Positions 13,830 to 47,675 of a DNA stretch of 64,000 nucleotides are shown here, in pieces. The notes under the pieces are model-generated. The model was not told the origin of the DNA. It did not search any database and worked only from the letters and a program-made list of their open reading frames with translations. Location of the stretch: contig JAMWET010000477.1 of assembly GCA_024036415.1 (NCBI GenBank), positions 1,097,001-1,161,000 on the forward strand, read 5' to 3'. Position 1 is the stretch's first letter. Each line of letters starts with the position of its first letter. A program made the position numbers and the translations under genes. Origin of the DNA: Prochilodus magdalenae (lineage: Eukaryota; Chordata; Actinopteri; Characiformes; Prochilodontidae).

Positions 13830-14362
13830 CAGGGGTTGGACAATGAAACTGAAACACATGGTTTTAGACCACAATCATTTATTAGTATGGTGTAGGGCCT
13901 CCTTTTGCGGCCAATACAGCGTCAGTTCGTCTTGGGAATGACATATACTGCGTCCTGCACAGTGGTCAGAGGGATTTTAAGCCATTCTTCTTGCAGGATA
14001 GTGGCCAGGTCACTACGTGATGCTGGTGGAGGTTCGTCCTTCTTGGTGGTATGCTGACATTACCTTGGATACCGTGGCTCTTGATACATCACAAAGACTT
14101 GCTGTCTTGGTCACAGATGCGCCAGCAAGACGTGCACCAACAGTTTGTCCTCTTTTGAACTCTGGTATGTCACCCATAATGTTGTGTGCATTGCAATATT
14201 TTGAGCAGAACTGTGCTCTTACCTGCTAACTGAACCTTCACACTCTGCTCTTACTGGTGCAATGTGCAATTAATGAAGATTGACCACCAGGCTGGTCCAA
14301 TTAAGCCATGAGACCTCCCACACTAAAATGACAGGTGTTTCAGTTTCACTGTCCAACCCCTG
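13830..14362. mobile_element. Complete non-autonomous Tc1/mariner-like element (533 bp)
   Basis: The left end reads CAGGGGTTGGACAATGAAAC and the right end is its near-perfect inverted complement (GTTTCACTGTCCAACCCCTG), giving terminal repeats of about 30 bp. Both ends are flanked by TA (13828-13829 and 14363-14364), the Tc1/mariner target duplication. Inside, the minus strand encodes a remnant (WLKIPLTTVQDAVYVIPK, then RCIGRKRRPYTILI) resembling the transposase C-terminus. It is a deletion derivative of an autonomous element, without an intact transposase. Confidence 0.8.
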
Positions 14363-14364
14363 TA

Positions 14365-16187
14365 CAACAAATGTGTTTCCTGTAGGGGATGTGTTAACTT
14401 ACAACGGTAACCACACAAATAAACAAACACAACCATAAAAGAATAGCTGCTGTTATTCAATAAGAACTTTATGCAGCAAAGCCTGGACCAAAGCAATGGC
14501 ACAAACATAAATGAACTACACAAGGAATTCCCAGACATGTATGAGAAAAGTGGTCAAGAGCAGAATCTTAAGGAGATGTGAGTGGATCAGTTCTTTTAAT
14601 GCATACTCAGAGAAACATCACTGCTTCTTTGTGTTTGACTAGTAGTCTTTCTCAGCCAGGCGGTTCGAGAACAACTTTCACAATAAAACTGTGAACAGGA
14701 ATCCTCTGAACCTTTCAAACACTGACTTCTTTCACCCAGCATTCCCATCAAAACAACACTGCATTTGGAGTCTAACAGTTTCTCCTTATATTCTGCATGT
14801 GTTATTTTAAACAATAATAAAATCAACTATCATACAACCAGTTCAGTACAGTACAGTCATTGCAGATTGTAATAAAACACTATGGTGAGCGGAATTATGA
14901 ACAGTCTAAACTCCAGTATCTGACAGTAAAGTACATGAACTTAAAGCCACACTATCTAATCAGGCCGTTTATTCTTTATTGTGATGTTTCTATAAATTAA
15001 AGGAACCTTACATAGAAGTCTGAATGGCTAAACCCGACGGAAATACCTCTGATCATTTAGAGGAACCTGAACACGTTATCACAGCATACAGCGGACTCCA
15101 GCAGAACAGCAGAAACCTGGGGCAACCCAGAGACAAACATACTGGGGGGTGAGGATGCATTTGAACACAGATTGAGCTGATTGATACAATTGATACAATC
15201 TATATTTTTTTTAAAGATGTTAATTCTTTTGTAAGACATTGCAAGATGTGATCTTAGTAGGTCAATTTTGAGCAAAAAGGCAAAAACTGGAACAATTGTG
15301 ACTTTTCACAACAGGAGCAAAGAGCTCTATCAGAAATGCTAACAATGCTAACAATGAATTAATGGGTGGTGTAATAAATAGCGACTATAAGTCAATCATA
15401 TCACACCAACAGGCATCATCAAGTTATGTGTTGGCCTGAACTTCTACACATTGTTATAATTATTTCTTCAAGAATTACTTTGGAAATCTACATGCCACCA
15501 ATGAACAACATGCAAACGACTTCATGCCCTCTGGTTCTATTCCTTGGTACATATTAGCATGTAGGACTGGGCTATTTCACACAGTGCCCAAAGAAGATAG
15601 CCCACAGCGCTAACCATGAATAGAAAGTGGCTGCCAAGAGTTAGCAATTTGCAAATTACATTATGATAATGTCTGGTGGTTTCTAGTTTCTGTTCTTGAG
15701 TAATGTTAGCATATATGACTATGGCACTGAAGCTTCACCAATAAGCAATGTACAGATGACGCATGCAGGGTGATGGCTGTTAGCATCTAACCAGCTTCGG
15801 TTTGCAGTTAGCAATGCGAGTATGGATGTTTGACCTATTCAGACAGACACTGCCTACTAGAAATAAGCATATGACATCATGCTATCTGATGTATACTAGC
15901 ATTCTTTGTTAGCCTTGTTAGCGTGTATATTTGGGTTACTGTCCACACACTGCCCCCTGGCTGCTGTCTAGAGGTGATGCAAAAAGTGCAGAAACGGTGC
16001 AAAAGCTTACCGAATGTGCACCCAGGCAAAGAAGGCACGCCTGAAAGCTAACACACAGCTTACACACTCACATACACACACAGACAGACAAGCAGTCACA
16101 AACACACAGCTGAGGATTGTGGTAGGCTGACCTAATCGCCGTCCCGTGAGGTGACTGCGGCAGTGCAAGAGAGAGGAAAACTTTCTT
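14365..16187. other. Intergenic, nothing recognised
   Basis: No gene-like frame. AT-rich DNA between the transposon cluster and the 3' end of uso1. Confidence 0.5.
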
Positions 16188-16193
16188 TTTATT
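16188..16193 (-). terminator. uso1: Candidate uso1 polyadenylation signal
   Basis: AATAAA on the minus strand, about 580 nt beyond the uso1 stop codon. It gives a plausible 3' UTR length, but other AATAAA or ATTAAA variants are frequent in this AT-rich DNA. Confidence 0.4.
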
Positions 16194-16769
16194 TTCTCTG
16201 TGAAAACCTCCTTCGGCTCACGCTCTTCAGATCTGATGTTTTAGCTACTTTACTAACTGAAACAAAACTGCTTTTGCAGATGCTAAATAAGAAAGTGCAC
16301 CATATAAACACAAACAATTAAAACCCACTGCAACTGGAGCCTTTACTATGTATTTACATCTACATTTATACTATCCTTACATCAATATGGTGCAGTTTTC
16401 TTCTTTTGGATCTGCAGAAAGAACAGATGTGTCTATACTGTCTTAAAACAATGTTTCAGGTACAAACAAACAATAATAACATGGCATTAGATGTGCATGT
16501 CTGTGGCAGCAGCTAAAGATGATGAAGTCACATGAAGCTTTTTAACGGTCCAGTACAATTAACAGGGGTAAATCAGCCACCCTTCAGAAAATAAAATGAA
16601 TTCTAAAAACGAACAGGTGAACCTGCTGAAAAGAGAGAAAATGGGCGAAGGTGTCAATCCTCTGGAGCGCCATCCTAAAGCCCTGATTTTCTCTCTTATC
16701 ATTAGTGAAGAGAGGATTCAAATGCTCTTTGCCTTTTCTTCTCTGTTACGTTAAATCTGTTCAGTCTCT

Positions 16770-39497
<22,728 letters not shown>

Positions 39498-39621
39498 TTT
39501 TTTATTAATCCTCCTCTTCGCCACCAGTCAAAAACAACACTTTTAAAGAACACTTTTCTCTGCTATTTCCTCCTGTTTAGGCTCCTTGTGAATCGGAGAA
39601 CTGCTTCCTACAGCACCTGGT

Positions 39622-39653
39622 TGCGCATGCGCGAAGACGTGGCGCTACGTGGC
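39622..39653 (-). promoter_or_regulatory. uso1: uso1 promoter motifs (NRF1 and ACGTGGC pair)
   Basis: The palindrome TGCGCATGCGCG at 39622-39633 fits the NRF-1 consensus. It is followed at once by two ACGTGGC words (GACGTGGC 39636-39643, TACGTGGC 39646-39653), the core of CREB/ATF and XBP1-type UPR elements. They lie about 125-155 bp upstream of the uso1 start codon in a CG-rich patch, a normal place for a TATA-less housekeeping promoter. Function is inferred from motif identity only. Confidence 0.55.
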
Positions 39654-39708
39654 TGGACGACGCGCACGCGCGGATTTCTTAAAGGGCCAGAGTTACAAGC
39701 GGTAACGT

Positions 39709-39793
39709 TATACTATACTATACTATACTATACTATACTATACTATACTATACTATACTATACTATACTATACTATACTATACTATACTATAC
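39709..39793. repeat. (TATAC)n pentanucleotide tandem array
   Basis: About 17 near-perfect TATAC copies, about 210 bp upstream of the uso1 start codon. They create a spurious Tyr-Thr-Ile-Leu repeat frame. Confidence 0.95.
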
Positions 39794-40249
39794 ATTTAAG
39801 TACCTTTATAGTCATTACATGAAATCAACTTCCCTCAGCTCCAAACACTAAAACACGGAAAAATCCTCAAGATAGTTTGTTATATTAGTCTTTTACGGCT
39901 TCACAGGTTTTAAATAACATAATGAACGGTGCCACAGAAGATGATGAAATGACTGAGAAAGGTATGCAACATTGAGAATTAAGCATAACAGGATTCATAT
40001 TTCAGAAATGGAGATCAAAGATAATATATATATATATATAATATATTTCATTTCTTGTTCACAGAACTCTTGAAATATTGAATCACTTGTTTTGTTTAAA
40101 CCCACACTGCATACATGATTTTTTATTACAAAATAACAATGATGACTCTGTTCACACATGACTGCACCACCATTCACTCCTCAAACAGCATAATCAAATT
40201 AGCAGAAAATGGCACAATAGCTGGCCTTATTTCAGATGGCGATGAAAGT

Positions 40250-42035
40250 TCCTATTGGAATGAGGTGGAATGCCTGGATGGATAGTGCAAGGTCAGCAAC
40301 TTAGTACTTCAAGACAAAGGAGGAACACCTCCTTTCTTCAAGACAGAGGAGGAACACCTTCAAGACAAAGGAGATCATAGCCAACTTCAGGAGAACAAAG
40401 AAGTCAGATCACCTAACCCTTCAAATCTCAGAAGAACTAGTAGAATGTGTGAAGAAAGTGAAGTTTCTTGGAGTCCACATAACCCGTCATCTAACATGGT
40501 CTACAAACACCTCATACCTAAGCATGAGGGCACACCAAAAACTGTACTTCCTGAAGAATCTAAAACCTTTAAAAACTCCTGGTGAAAATCTACAGCAGCA
40601 TCATTGAGAGTATCATATCACACTGTGTGCTAGTGTGGTATTCCAGATGCACAGTCTCAGAGGAAGTATCTGTGTGGTCAGGCAGGCTGAATGGATCATT
40701 GGAAATGACCTCCCTTGTTAGAAATTCGGGTCTTCGAGAAGAGTCAGGAGTCAGGAGACAAGTAGGTTTCAGCATGCCATCCGGGTCACGGCAACAAATT
40801 GTTAGAAATTTGGGTCTTCGAGAAGAGTCAGGAGACTAGTAGGTTTCAGTATGCTATCCGGGTCATGGCACCAAATTATTGGAAATTCGGTTCTTCAAGA
40901 AGAATCAGGAGACTGGAGATGAGGTTCTAGAAATTCGGGTCTTCAAGAAGAGTCAGGAGTCAGGAGACTGGAGATGAGGTTCAGGGTTGTGTTGAGTTTA
41001 TTCACACATACAGAGATGCATGGGTACAACTAGGTTGATCATGACCAATCTAGTCTTATTCACGTGCATGAAGAATCATGCACAGGCACCAGGCTTAGGT
41101 TGTCAGTCCTGTCCAGTCTGGTTCCAGTCTGACTCCAGTCTCACATGGTTTTTAAGAGGTGAGGTTCGGGGGGGAGAAAAGGGGGGGTAAGAGGGGTAAT
41201 GAAGATAAGGAAGATCAAGGTGTGAAGGAGGGGGTTGTTGGGGGTGATTGTATCACCTTAAGGTGGAAGACAGTGGGTCATTTCCATATAAACTGCATAG
41301 CCACTCTATAGGTGGGGAGACAATTTACATTTTCTGTAACAAAAGAAACCTTTGCACTTTCCCCACAACAACAGGCCATTTGCTAGAGCTTAGCTGAGAC
41401 CATATGAGAATAGCAGAGTTCAGAGGATTACATTAGAAAGGAAAATAACGTATGTTGAGGCTATTTTCTTTCACTATCCTGGACAGTTTGTATGCAGGTC
41501 GACTAAAGAAGCAGACTCACAAAATCAGCAGAGAGGACACTGCATTTTTGACCTGTTACCATCTGGCAAGCGGTACAGGGCCATCCAAACAAAAACCAGC
41601 AGACTGAGGTACAGCCTTGATTCAAGAGCTGTGGCCTCCGCAACTCCTCACTGACTAACCGATTACTACCTCTGGATCAATCTTGTTCACTTTGGACATT
41701 ATTCACATGTATGTACAGTCACCTTATGGTATACGTATTATCCATAGTGTAATTCTACCTCCATAAACTGTCATCCTGTACATTCTGCATATTTTACACA
41801 TCCATGCACTTGTCACTTTACACATTCATAACTTATTTATTTTTATTTATATTACAACTGTTGCTGTAGTTTATTCAAATTCTCACATTAAGTGCACTGT
41901 CCATATGCAAGTATCTTAATAATCTATATTCAGTATTGCATATTACTGCTCTTTTTATAGTTTATTGTTTCTTCTTAGAGAGTCTCGCACTAAATTTCGT
42001 GGTATGCAAGAACAATGACAAAAAAGAATTCTATT
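40250..42035 (+). mobile_element. 5'-truncated LINE retrotransposon, split by an LTR insertion
   Basis: The plus strand encodes the end of a LINE reverse-transcriptase ORF: KFLGVHITRHLTWS and RAHQKLYFLKNLK, then after an interruption of about 760 bp FDLLPSGKRYRAIQTKT (one frameshift allowed). The 3' end carries the typical tail ending CGCACTAAATTTCGTGG ... AACAATGAC ... AATTCTATTCTATG. The family is probably Rex1- or CR1-like. Frames are broken and it is inactive. Confidence 0.75.
40716..41473 (-). mobile_element. LTR-retrotransposon remnant nested in the LINE
   Basis: The segment interrupts the LINE ORF between WIIGNDLP and LDSLYAG. On the minus strand it begins TGAAAGAAAATAGCC and ends TTTCTAACA, i.e. 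TG...CA borders. Next to the CA end is TGTTGCCGTGACCCGG or TGGTGCCATGACCCGG, which has the form of a tRNA primer-binding site (complement of an acceptor end ...GGCACCA). The block of LTR end plus PBS is repeated about every 80 bp (near 40718, 40800, 40880 and 40925). No gag or pol frame remains. It looks like a solo LTR with rearranged edges. Confidence 0.6.
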
Positions 42036-42059
42036 CTATGACTTTTTATCAGTTTTGCA

Positions 42060-42420
42060 TGCACCACATGTTCCAAAAATATCCTGACAGTCCTTATAAT
42101 TAGTGGATTCAGCTACTTTAAGATACACCCTTTGCCAACATACACATTCAGTTGTGCACACACCTAAATTACCTTAATTAAAAAGCTTTTCCAATATAAT
42201 AAATTGCTCTGCAGCAGCCACATATGAGCCTAATGTCACCACACCTAATGCCAAGCACCAGCCAGAGTGGTATAAAGCTGTCCAGGATTGTGCTGTAGAT
42301 GCAACTTCTCTACCTGACCTCGCTACTGCTCTTGTGGCTGATACTAATATTGTGATGTGTTTGGATTCTGGATGGGCCCTGAATGACTCAGAGCGTTATT
42401 AAGTCACCAGTCTATGTGAG
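42060..42420 (+). mobile_element. Decayed Tc1-like element, 5' part
   Basis: The sequence beginning near ATGTTCCAAAAATATCCTGA, through TGGATTCAGCTACTTTAAG and CACCTAATGCCAAGC...AGAGTGGTATAAAGC, follows in order the 5' end of a Tc1-like transposon common in ostariophysan fish as I remember it. No intact transposase. A 3'-end fragment of a similar element occurs near 46430-46520. Confidence 0.45.
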
Positions 42421-43287
42421 TTTGTAGAGTCAGATAGCAATTTGACTCTACAGTGGAAAGTAGGGAAAGCAGATATGCATCCATTTACATAATGTTCAAA
42501 ACCTGTCAGGAACTGATACCTGTAGGTCAACAATTTTTGTCATTTTCAGCCTGCATTAAATTCCTCATGTGAGGTCACAACCACGAATATATACAACCAT
42601 CAGTTCAACCTATAGCAGTTTAGCCTGGGCCATTAAGCCTGCAGATGCTTACCCCGGCCCTTTCAGCTTACACTCATTTAGCTCCAAGTCTTCAGCCTAA
42701 AGGTGTCTAAAGGTCTTTTGAAGCAGTGTGTTGTGCTGTTACTGGAGACAGTCTGAGTGGAAGATTAAATGTTGTGCTGTTTCTGCCAGTCAGGAAGCAT
42801 ATGGCCAGAGTTGCTGAAGTTTAGTTTTTTCCATAGTGCTGATGATTTCAGTTTACTTAATATCTCAGGTCAGACTGAGATTTTTGACTGAGAAATGCAA
42901 TGAAGTCAATCAGTGCAGATATAATTTACATATATCTGTCATAAAGACAAAATAACAAAAACAGCCAGTTTAACACACCTTCAGTTAACAGTATGTACTC
43001 TTTTAAGTTCAGTGTGGTGGTGTTCAAAGACTGAATTCAGCAAACTTTATGCATAATTTATGATGTATTTTCTAATCTGTTGCCTCCTAAACCTGCACAA
43101 ATACTAAATACAATCAGTTTTAATAAGACAGCCAGTAATTACCAGTGTGGTAAAGCTGTACCAGAGCTCTAGGCGAAGTTAGAAGATTCAGCTGGATCAT
43201 CAAGATTGTGATTATATTTAATTGCCCAGCGGTGAGACGCATTGTGCTTAAGTAAAGCTCTAGGTTTTCTTGGAGGGTTTTTCCAGC

Positions 43288-44653
43288 ATGGCTGTCTCGC
43301 TGAGTGCAGTGTTCGCTCTGATTCTCCTGCTTGTATCAGCACTGCAATGCCAAGGTAACGCAGATTATATCCCTGAACTTTCTTGTTAATCAATTTACTA
43401 TTTACCTTGTTTGTCTTAATATGAGGTGCTACCATTACTGTAGTGATATTTTACACGGTCGTTAAAAACTATGGGAATTCTTAGTCTGATTCCAATTCTT
43501 GACTTCTTCTCTTTTGATTCTCAGTTTAATTTAATTTTAATTTTAGTTCTACATTCTAAAGCATATTATTTAATTATAATTTTGAATTCTGATACTTTCT
43601 AAATTCTGATTCTAACTTCTGTTTCTAATTATAATTGTAATTCTTATTCAAAATTCTGATTATAATTGGAAATTCGCTTCTGTTTTTTATTCTGATTTCT
43701 AAATTAAAAAATTAATTAGGATTATGATTAAGATTTAGGATTGCGATTATCACTGTAAATTTAAAAAGGGGAGTTTTTAAAGAATTATTTTTGGTTGTGT
43801 GCATAGTTACACAAGCATCAACACACAAACAGCATTTCATTGATCATGTTTGGCTTTAGAAGCAGAAGGAGTAGCACTTGCACAAAATCTGTGAGTAATA
43901 TTTGGTAATATCAACCAAGAAAACAAAGAAGAATTTAAAAAATGCTTTATTTCAGAAAAACAAAATGATTTTACTGAATCAGAACCTGGTACCAATGTAC
44001 AGGGCAATGTGAAGAGTGTGGAAGGAGGTCAAATTCCTGCAGGTAGGAGTTTCTTCCTATTATTGTAATGACTATTTTACTATTATTGCTGCTATTATTG
44101 ATGTTATTAATATTATTACTTAATATTATTGCTTTTATTATGCTCAGCTTTACAGAATAAAGACTGGCCAGGTGCTGCAGATGAACTCAGACAGACGGGT
44201 GACCATGTGGAAAGAGGTTGTAAGATCATATCGGTCACTGAGGAGCCTCCAACTATGCCTCAGCCCACAATAACACCACCAGTCCCACAGAACCAGCCCA
44301 TTCTCCCATCAGTACAAATCATTGCGCTGGTCCCAAATGGAAGATATCCTATTCTCCTGCCCAGTGGGGGCACTGTGGTTCCAGTGCAGAGTGTTGGGGG
44401 CTGGTTGGTTCCTGTGAAAGGGCTTTATTCTCCACTTAAGGTTCTCCTCTACCCTTCTGGGCTCCCACAGTACCCTTTAGGCCAGGTGCCACTAACCTAC
44501 GGAAGAAATCCATGGAATTCAGTTAAAATACTTTTGCCAGCTAACGTGAACGCTCTGAACACCCTCTGGGTTATTGCACAAAGGAAGCGAGACGTTACTC
44601 ACACTCCAGCTGCATTTGGAAAGCGTAAATCTTCAGAAGAGATGAATAAGTGA
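43288..44653 (+). CDS. Secreted Pro-rich protein of unknown identity, amidated-peptide precursor layout
   Basis: Three exons: 43288-43354, 43956-44042 and 44148-44653, all GT-AG with phase-1 introns, giving 219 residues. Residues 1-22 (MAVSLSAVFALILLLVSALQ...) form a clear signal peptide. A short acidic/polar segment follows, then a Pro/Gln-rich region (EEPPTMPQPTITPPVPQNQP) and a hydrophobic Pro/Val/Leu-rich middle. The C-terminus is RKR(197-199)-DVTHTPAAF(200-208)-GKR(209-211)-KSSEEMNK: a basic cleavage site, a nine-residue peptide, then Gly plus dibasic, the pattern that yields C-terminal amidation. I do not recognise the protein. Alternatives are ODAPH, whose human gene lies near USO1 and is Pro-rich with an SxE-type tail, or a Pro/Gln-rich SCPP. 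Phase-1 introns argue against SCPP, whose introns are normally phase 0. Confidence 0.75.
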
Positions 44654-44677
44654 AATATTATCAACCTCATCTTAATG

Positions 44678-44683
44678 AATAAA
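44678..44683 (+). terminator. Polyadenylation signal of the secreted-protein gene
   Basis: AATAAA 25 nt after the stop codon. If used, the 3' UTR is very short. Confidence 0.5.
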
Positions 44684-44699
44684 ACAAGAGAGTAATTTG

Positions 44700-45829
44700 A
44701 CCTTAGCTTAATTGAGCAAACAAAAAGAAATCAAGTTGTAAAGTTATAACTTTTAAAACACTGAACTAAAAGAATTTTAGATGTCTTTGTGTTGTCAGGA
44801 CTTTCCTTACATATCTTTTACTTTTTTTGTACAGGAGAGAAACGTTGATACCCTGGTTAAAAATGATCACTTACATTCCAGATACATATTATTTAGGAGA
44901 TTTATAAAACAAAAATACAAACGCAAATTCCAGAAAAAGTGTGTATGTAAACAGACAACCAGCAAGCAGTGATTTGTAAATCCACTTTAACAGGCATTTA
45001 GGCCAAAATATTAAATTTAATGTAATATTTAGTATTTTGTCTTGTCAACTTTATTTTCATTACTCATGTTGAAATTAATGGACACTATGGGAGGGGACAA
45101 TTCAAGACTAGAAATGTATTTTAAAAGGTGATTTAGTCATGCTTAGGTATTGCTAAGGTACATGATAGTTATCTATTACAGGTGTGATTGTATAATATAT
45201 GACCTATTTTACATCCTTTTATTTCAATGGGTTATACAATAAAATGCTTCACAGTTTAATAAAGGTAATTTGGCCCAACATATATGCCTCATATTTGTTT
45301 TTTATCATTTGCAACAATGTTTTTTTCCAATTCATTTTATAAATACATTCATCTTATAAATTTGGTTGTTATGAACAATATACTATTTCCAGACATTGTA
45401 TGCATCTAGCAGCAATACTTTTAGAATGACTGACTGATCAAAGTATGGAAATGTGTTTTCAATTTCCCTCATTTTAATGCAATATTAAGGTTCACTTTCA
45501 AAGCCTCTATATCACATACAACAATTAAGACGCAAACCTAAGATTTGGTACATTGTATGTTCGGTACAATATTTTTAAAAATATGTCAGTCAGAAAGGTT
45601 TTTCTAATACTGATGACTTGTGGTGGATTTGTAAACACATATAACTAAAAAAATGAGTGTTTTGGGGTCAATTCACAGGTTATCCATCTTTTTAAAGGAC
45701 ATAATAAACAAGCTACAAGCTTTCTTCAAGTGTTTGTATGAATATGTGATCCAGCTCATTTTAAATAGCTGTAATACAAACATATGCACATTAATTGAAG
45801 TTTGGTAAATTGGTGACTGAGAGAAATTA
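44700..45829. other. Intergenic, nothing recognised
   Basis: AT-rich DNA without gene-like frames or clear repeats. Confidence 0.5.
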
Positions 45830-45863
45830 TATATATATATATAGATAGATAGATAGATAGATA
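45830..45863. repeat. (AT)n(GATA)n microsatellite
   Basis: Short AT run followed by about five GATA units. Confidence 0.9.
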
Positions 45864-46189
45864 CTTTATTGATTGATAGTTGCTTAGTTTTTTAAACCAG
45901 TTACAGCTTTTTGTAGAGATTTTTAACTGATTACATTGTGCACAAAACCCTGGGGCACTTACAGCTGGTCACAAATGATACGAATGATGAATGCCAAATG
46001 ATATAGTTGTGCAACACATGAACTAATTAGCTACAGCACTGTTACTCTTGCAACCCATATTAGACCCTGCTGGTCTCATGAATTAATAATATGCAAGCCT
46101 TTTTACTAAATGTGATGCATTTTGCTAATTATTTGGGTATTTGTCTTCAACATTCAGATTTATATTCATCAAAGCGTCTTCATAAATTG

Positions 46190-46370
46190 CTTACCCTCTG
46201 AGTCATGTGGCGTGCTGGATCCTTCTTCACTGAAAACTGGGCAGAAGGCTGGAAACCCCGAACAGGCTGCCAGTCCATCACAGTGCAGACACACAGACAA
46301 ATTTACACACGTTGACCTATGCAAACAAAGGAAAAACATGTAAACTCCACACAGAAAGGACCCTGATCAC
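46190..46370. repeat. Interspersed repeat fragment
   Basis: Contains CAGTCCATCACAGTGCAGAC and ATGTAAACTCCACACAGAAA, word series I recognise from a very common dispersed repeat of fish genomes. It ends without a clear border. Family name uncertain. Confidence 0.5.
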
Positions 46371-46429
46371 TCAACTATAAGTGCTGATAAAGTAACAAAA
46401 TGGGTGTGGCTTTTGGTTTTATTCCCATT

Positions 46430-46520
46430 CCACATATATTTTGCACGTGATTGCTTTATACCTCCACATTTGTAGACTTGACTAGCTGCATGTCCACAAA
46501 CTTTTGACAGCCATCATCTT
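46430..46520. mobile_element. Tc1-like 3'-end fragment
   Basis: GCATGTCCACAAACTTTTGAC resembles the terminal repeat of the Tc1-like family noted at 42060-42420. Only the end is present. Confidence 0.4.
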
Positions 46521-47079
46521 GTCAAATACATACTGATAAACACAGTTCTATTACACTTAAACAGAGCATCATTCCATCATGTGCCATGCTGAGGTACGTT
46601 AAAGTCTCTTGGTTGTTCAGGATCGTTCATTAAGGCTAATCATTCAGACTCAGCACTGAATATCAGCACTCCTGAGGTAAACTTACATACTAACTCTCTC
46701 AAAAATTACAAGACAAGGAATTACTGCTTCAATTCATTTCCTGCTGGATTCACTGATCCCTTTGATTTTGCATTCCACACTTGTAGGTTTTAAAGTTAAA
46801 ATGCAATATCAGCCCCAAGCCAACTAGATTTTAGTGCTTATTTAGTTTTCAACATACTCTCACACGAACAGGGCGAACAAACAAGCACAAACACAATCAA
46901 TTCAACTGGTTTGTGTAATCAAAGGAACTGTGGCTGAATCTTTGGCTTTTGCTCTCGGGCTTCATTACAATGTTTTGGAAAATTTGTCTACATCTACATT
47001 GTTATCGTATTATACCAGACTGCATGTGTTTGTGCTGGAATAGCCTAAGGGACTCCTCTGGATTCAAACATATTGCTTA

Positions 47080-47675
47080 CATTAAAAACATTTTACAAAA
47101 TGCACATTTTCCTCCCTGACTCCAAAGTAAAGACGGATTTGGTGCCTAAAGCTCAATGTCCCTTTCCTGGATGTTCACTGGAACCTTAGTCTTGTGGAAA
47201 TCCACCACCAGCTCTTTGGTTTTGCCCGTGTTGATGTGGAGGAAGTTCTACTGGCACCAGTCCACAACAAAATTCTTTCTTACTTTTCTGCACTCCCTTT
47301 CGTCGCCATCCAAGATGTAGTGAGCGATGAAGTCATCAAAGAGATTCTGTAGATGGCAGGTTGTGGTGTTGTGGGTGAAGTCTGCAGTGTAGGGGGTGAA
47401 GAGGAATGGGGCCAGGACGGTTCACTGTGGGGCCACGGTGCTGCAGAGTGTTGTGTCTGACACACAGTCCTTAACTTTCCACATACTGTGGCCTGTTTGT
47501 GAGATGTGACCAGTGATGGGATGGTGGTCCATCCCTGCGCTCTCCAGCTTGTTCCCCAGTAGAGTAGGCCTGATGGTGTTGAAAGCACTAGACAGATTAA
47601 AGAAGAAAAAGGTTCTGTGGAGAAGGTAGATGATTGCAATGCTTGGCTGGTAGGCAAACCGCAGAGGATCCATAG
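47080..47675 (-). mobile_element. LINE reverse-transcriptase fragment
   Basis: Minus-strand translation with frameshifts gives MDPLRFAYQPS, LSSAFNTIRPTLLGNKLESA, SMWKVKDCVSDTTLCSTVAPQ, TVLAPFLFTPYTADF, FDDFIAHY and INTGKTKELVVDFHK. These are reverse-transcriptase blocks in the correct order (the catalytic DD appears as F-DD). It is a truncated, broken copy. Its upstream edge runs into the 65-bp tandem array. Confidence 0.8.

Noticed and set aside
43863..43893. 31-nt exon-like segment with acceptor and donor between exons 1 and 2 of the secreted gene
   Set aside because: Its length breaks the frame: inclusion gives a stop at once in the next exon, while skipping it keeps phase 1 throughout.
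44129..44147. Upstream ATG frame MLLLCSA of the last exon of the secreted gene
   Set aside because: It lies before the splice acceptor at 44146-44147. The residues look like a signal peptide only because the intron end is T-rich.
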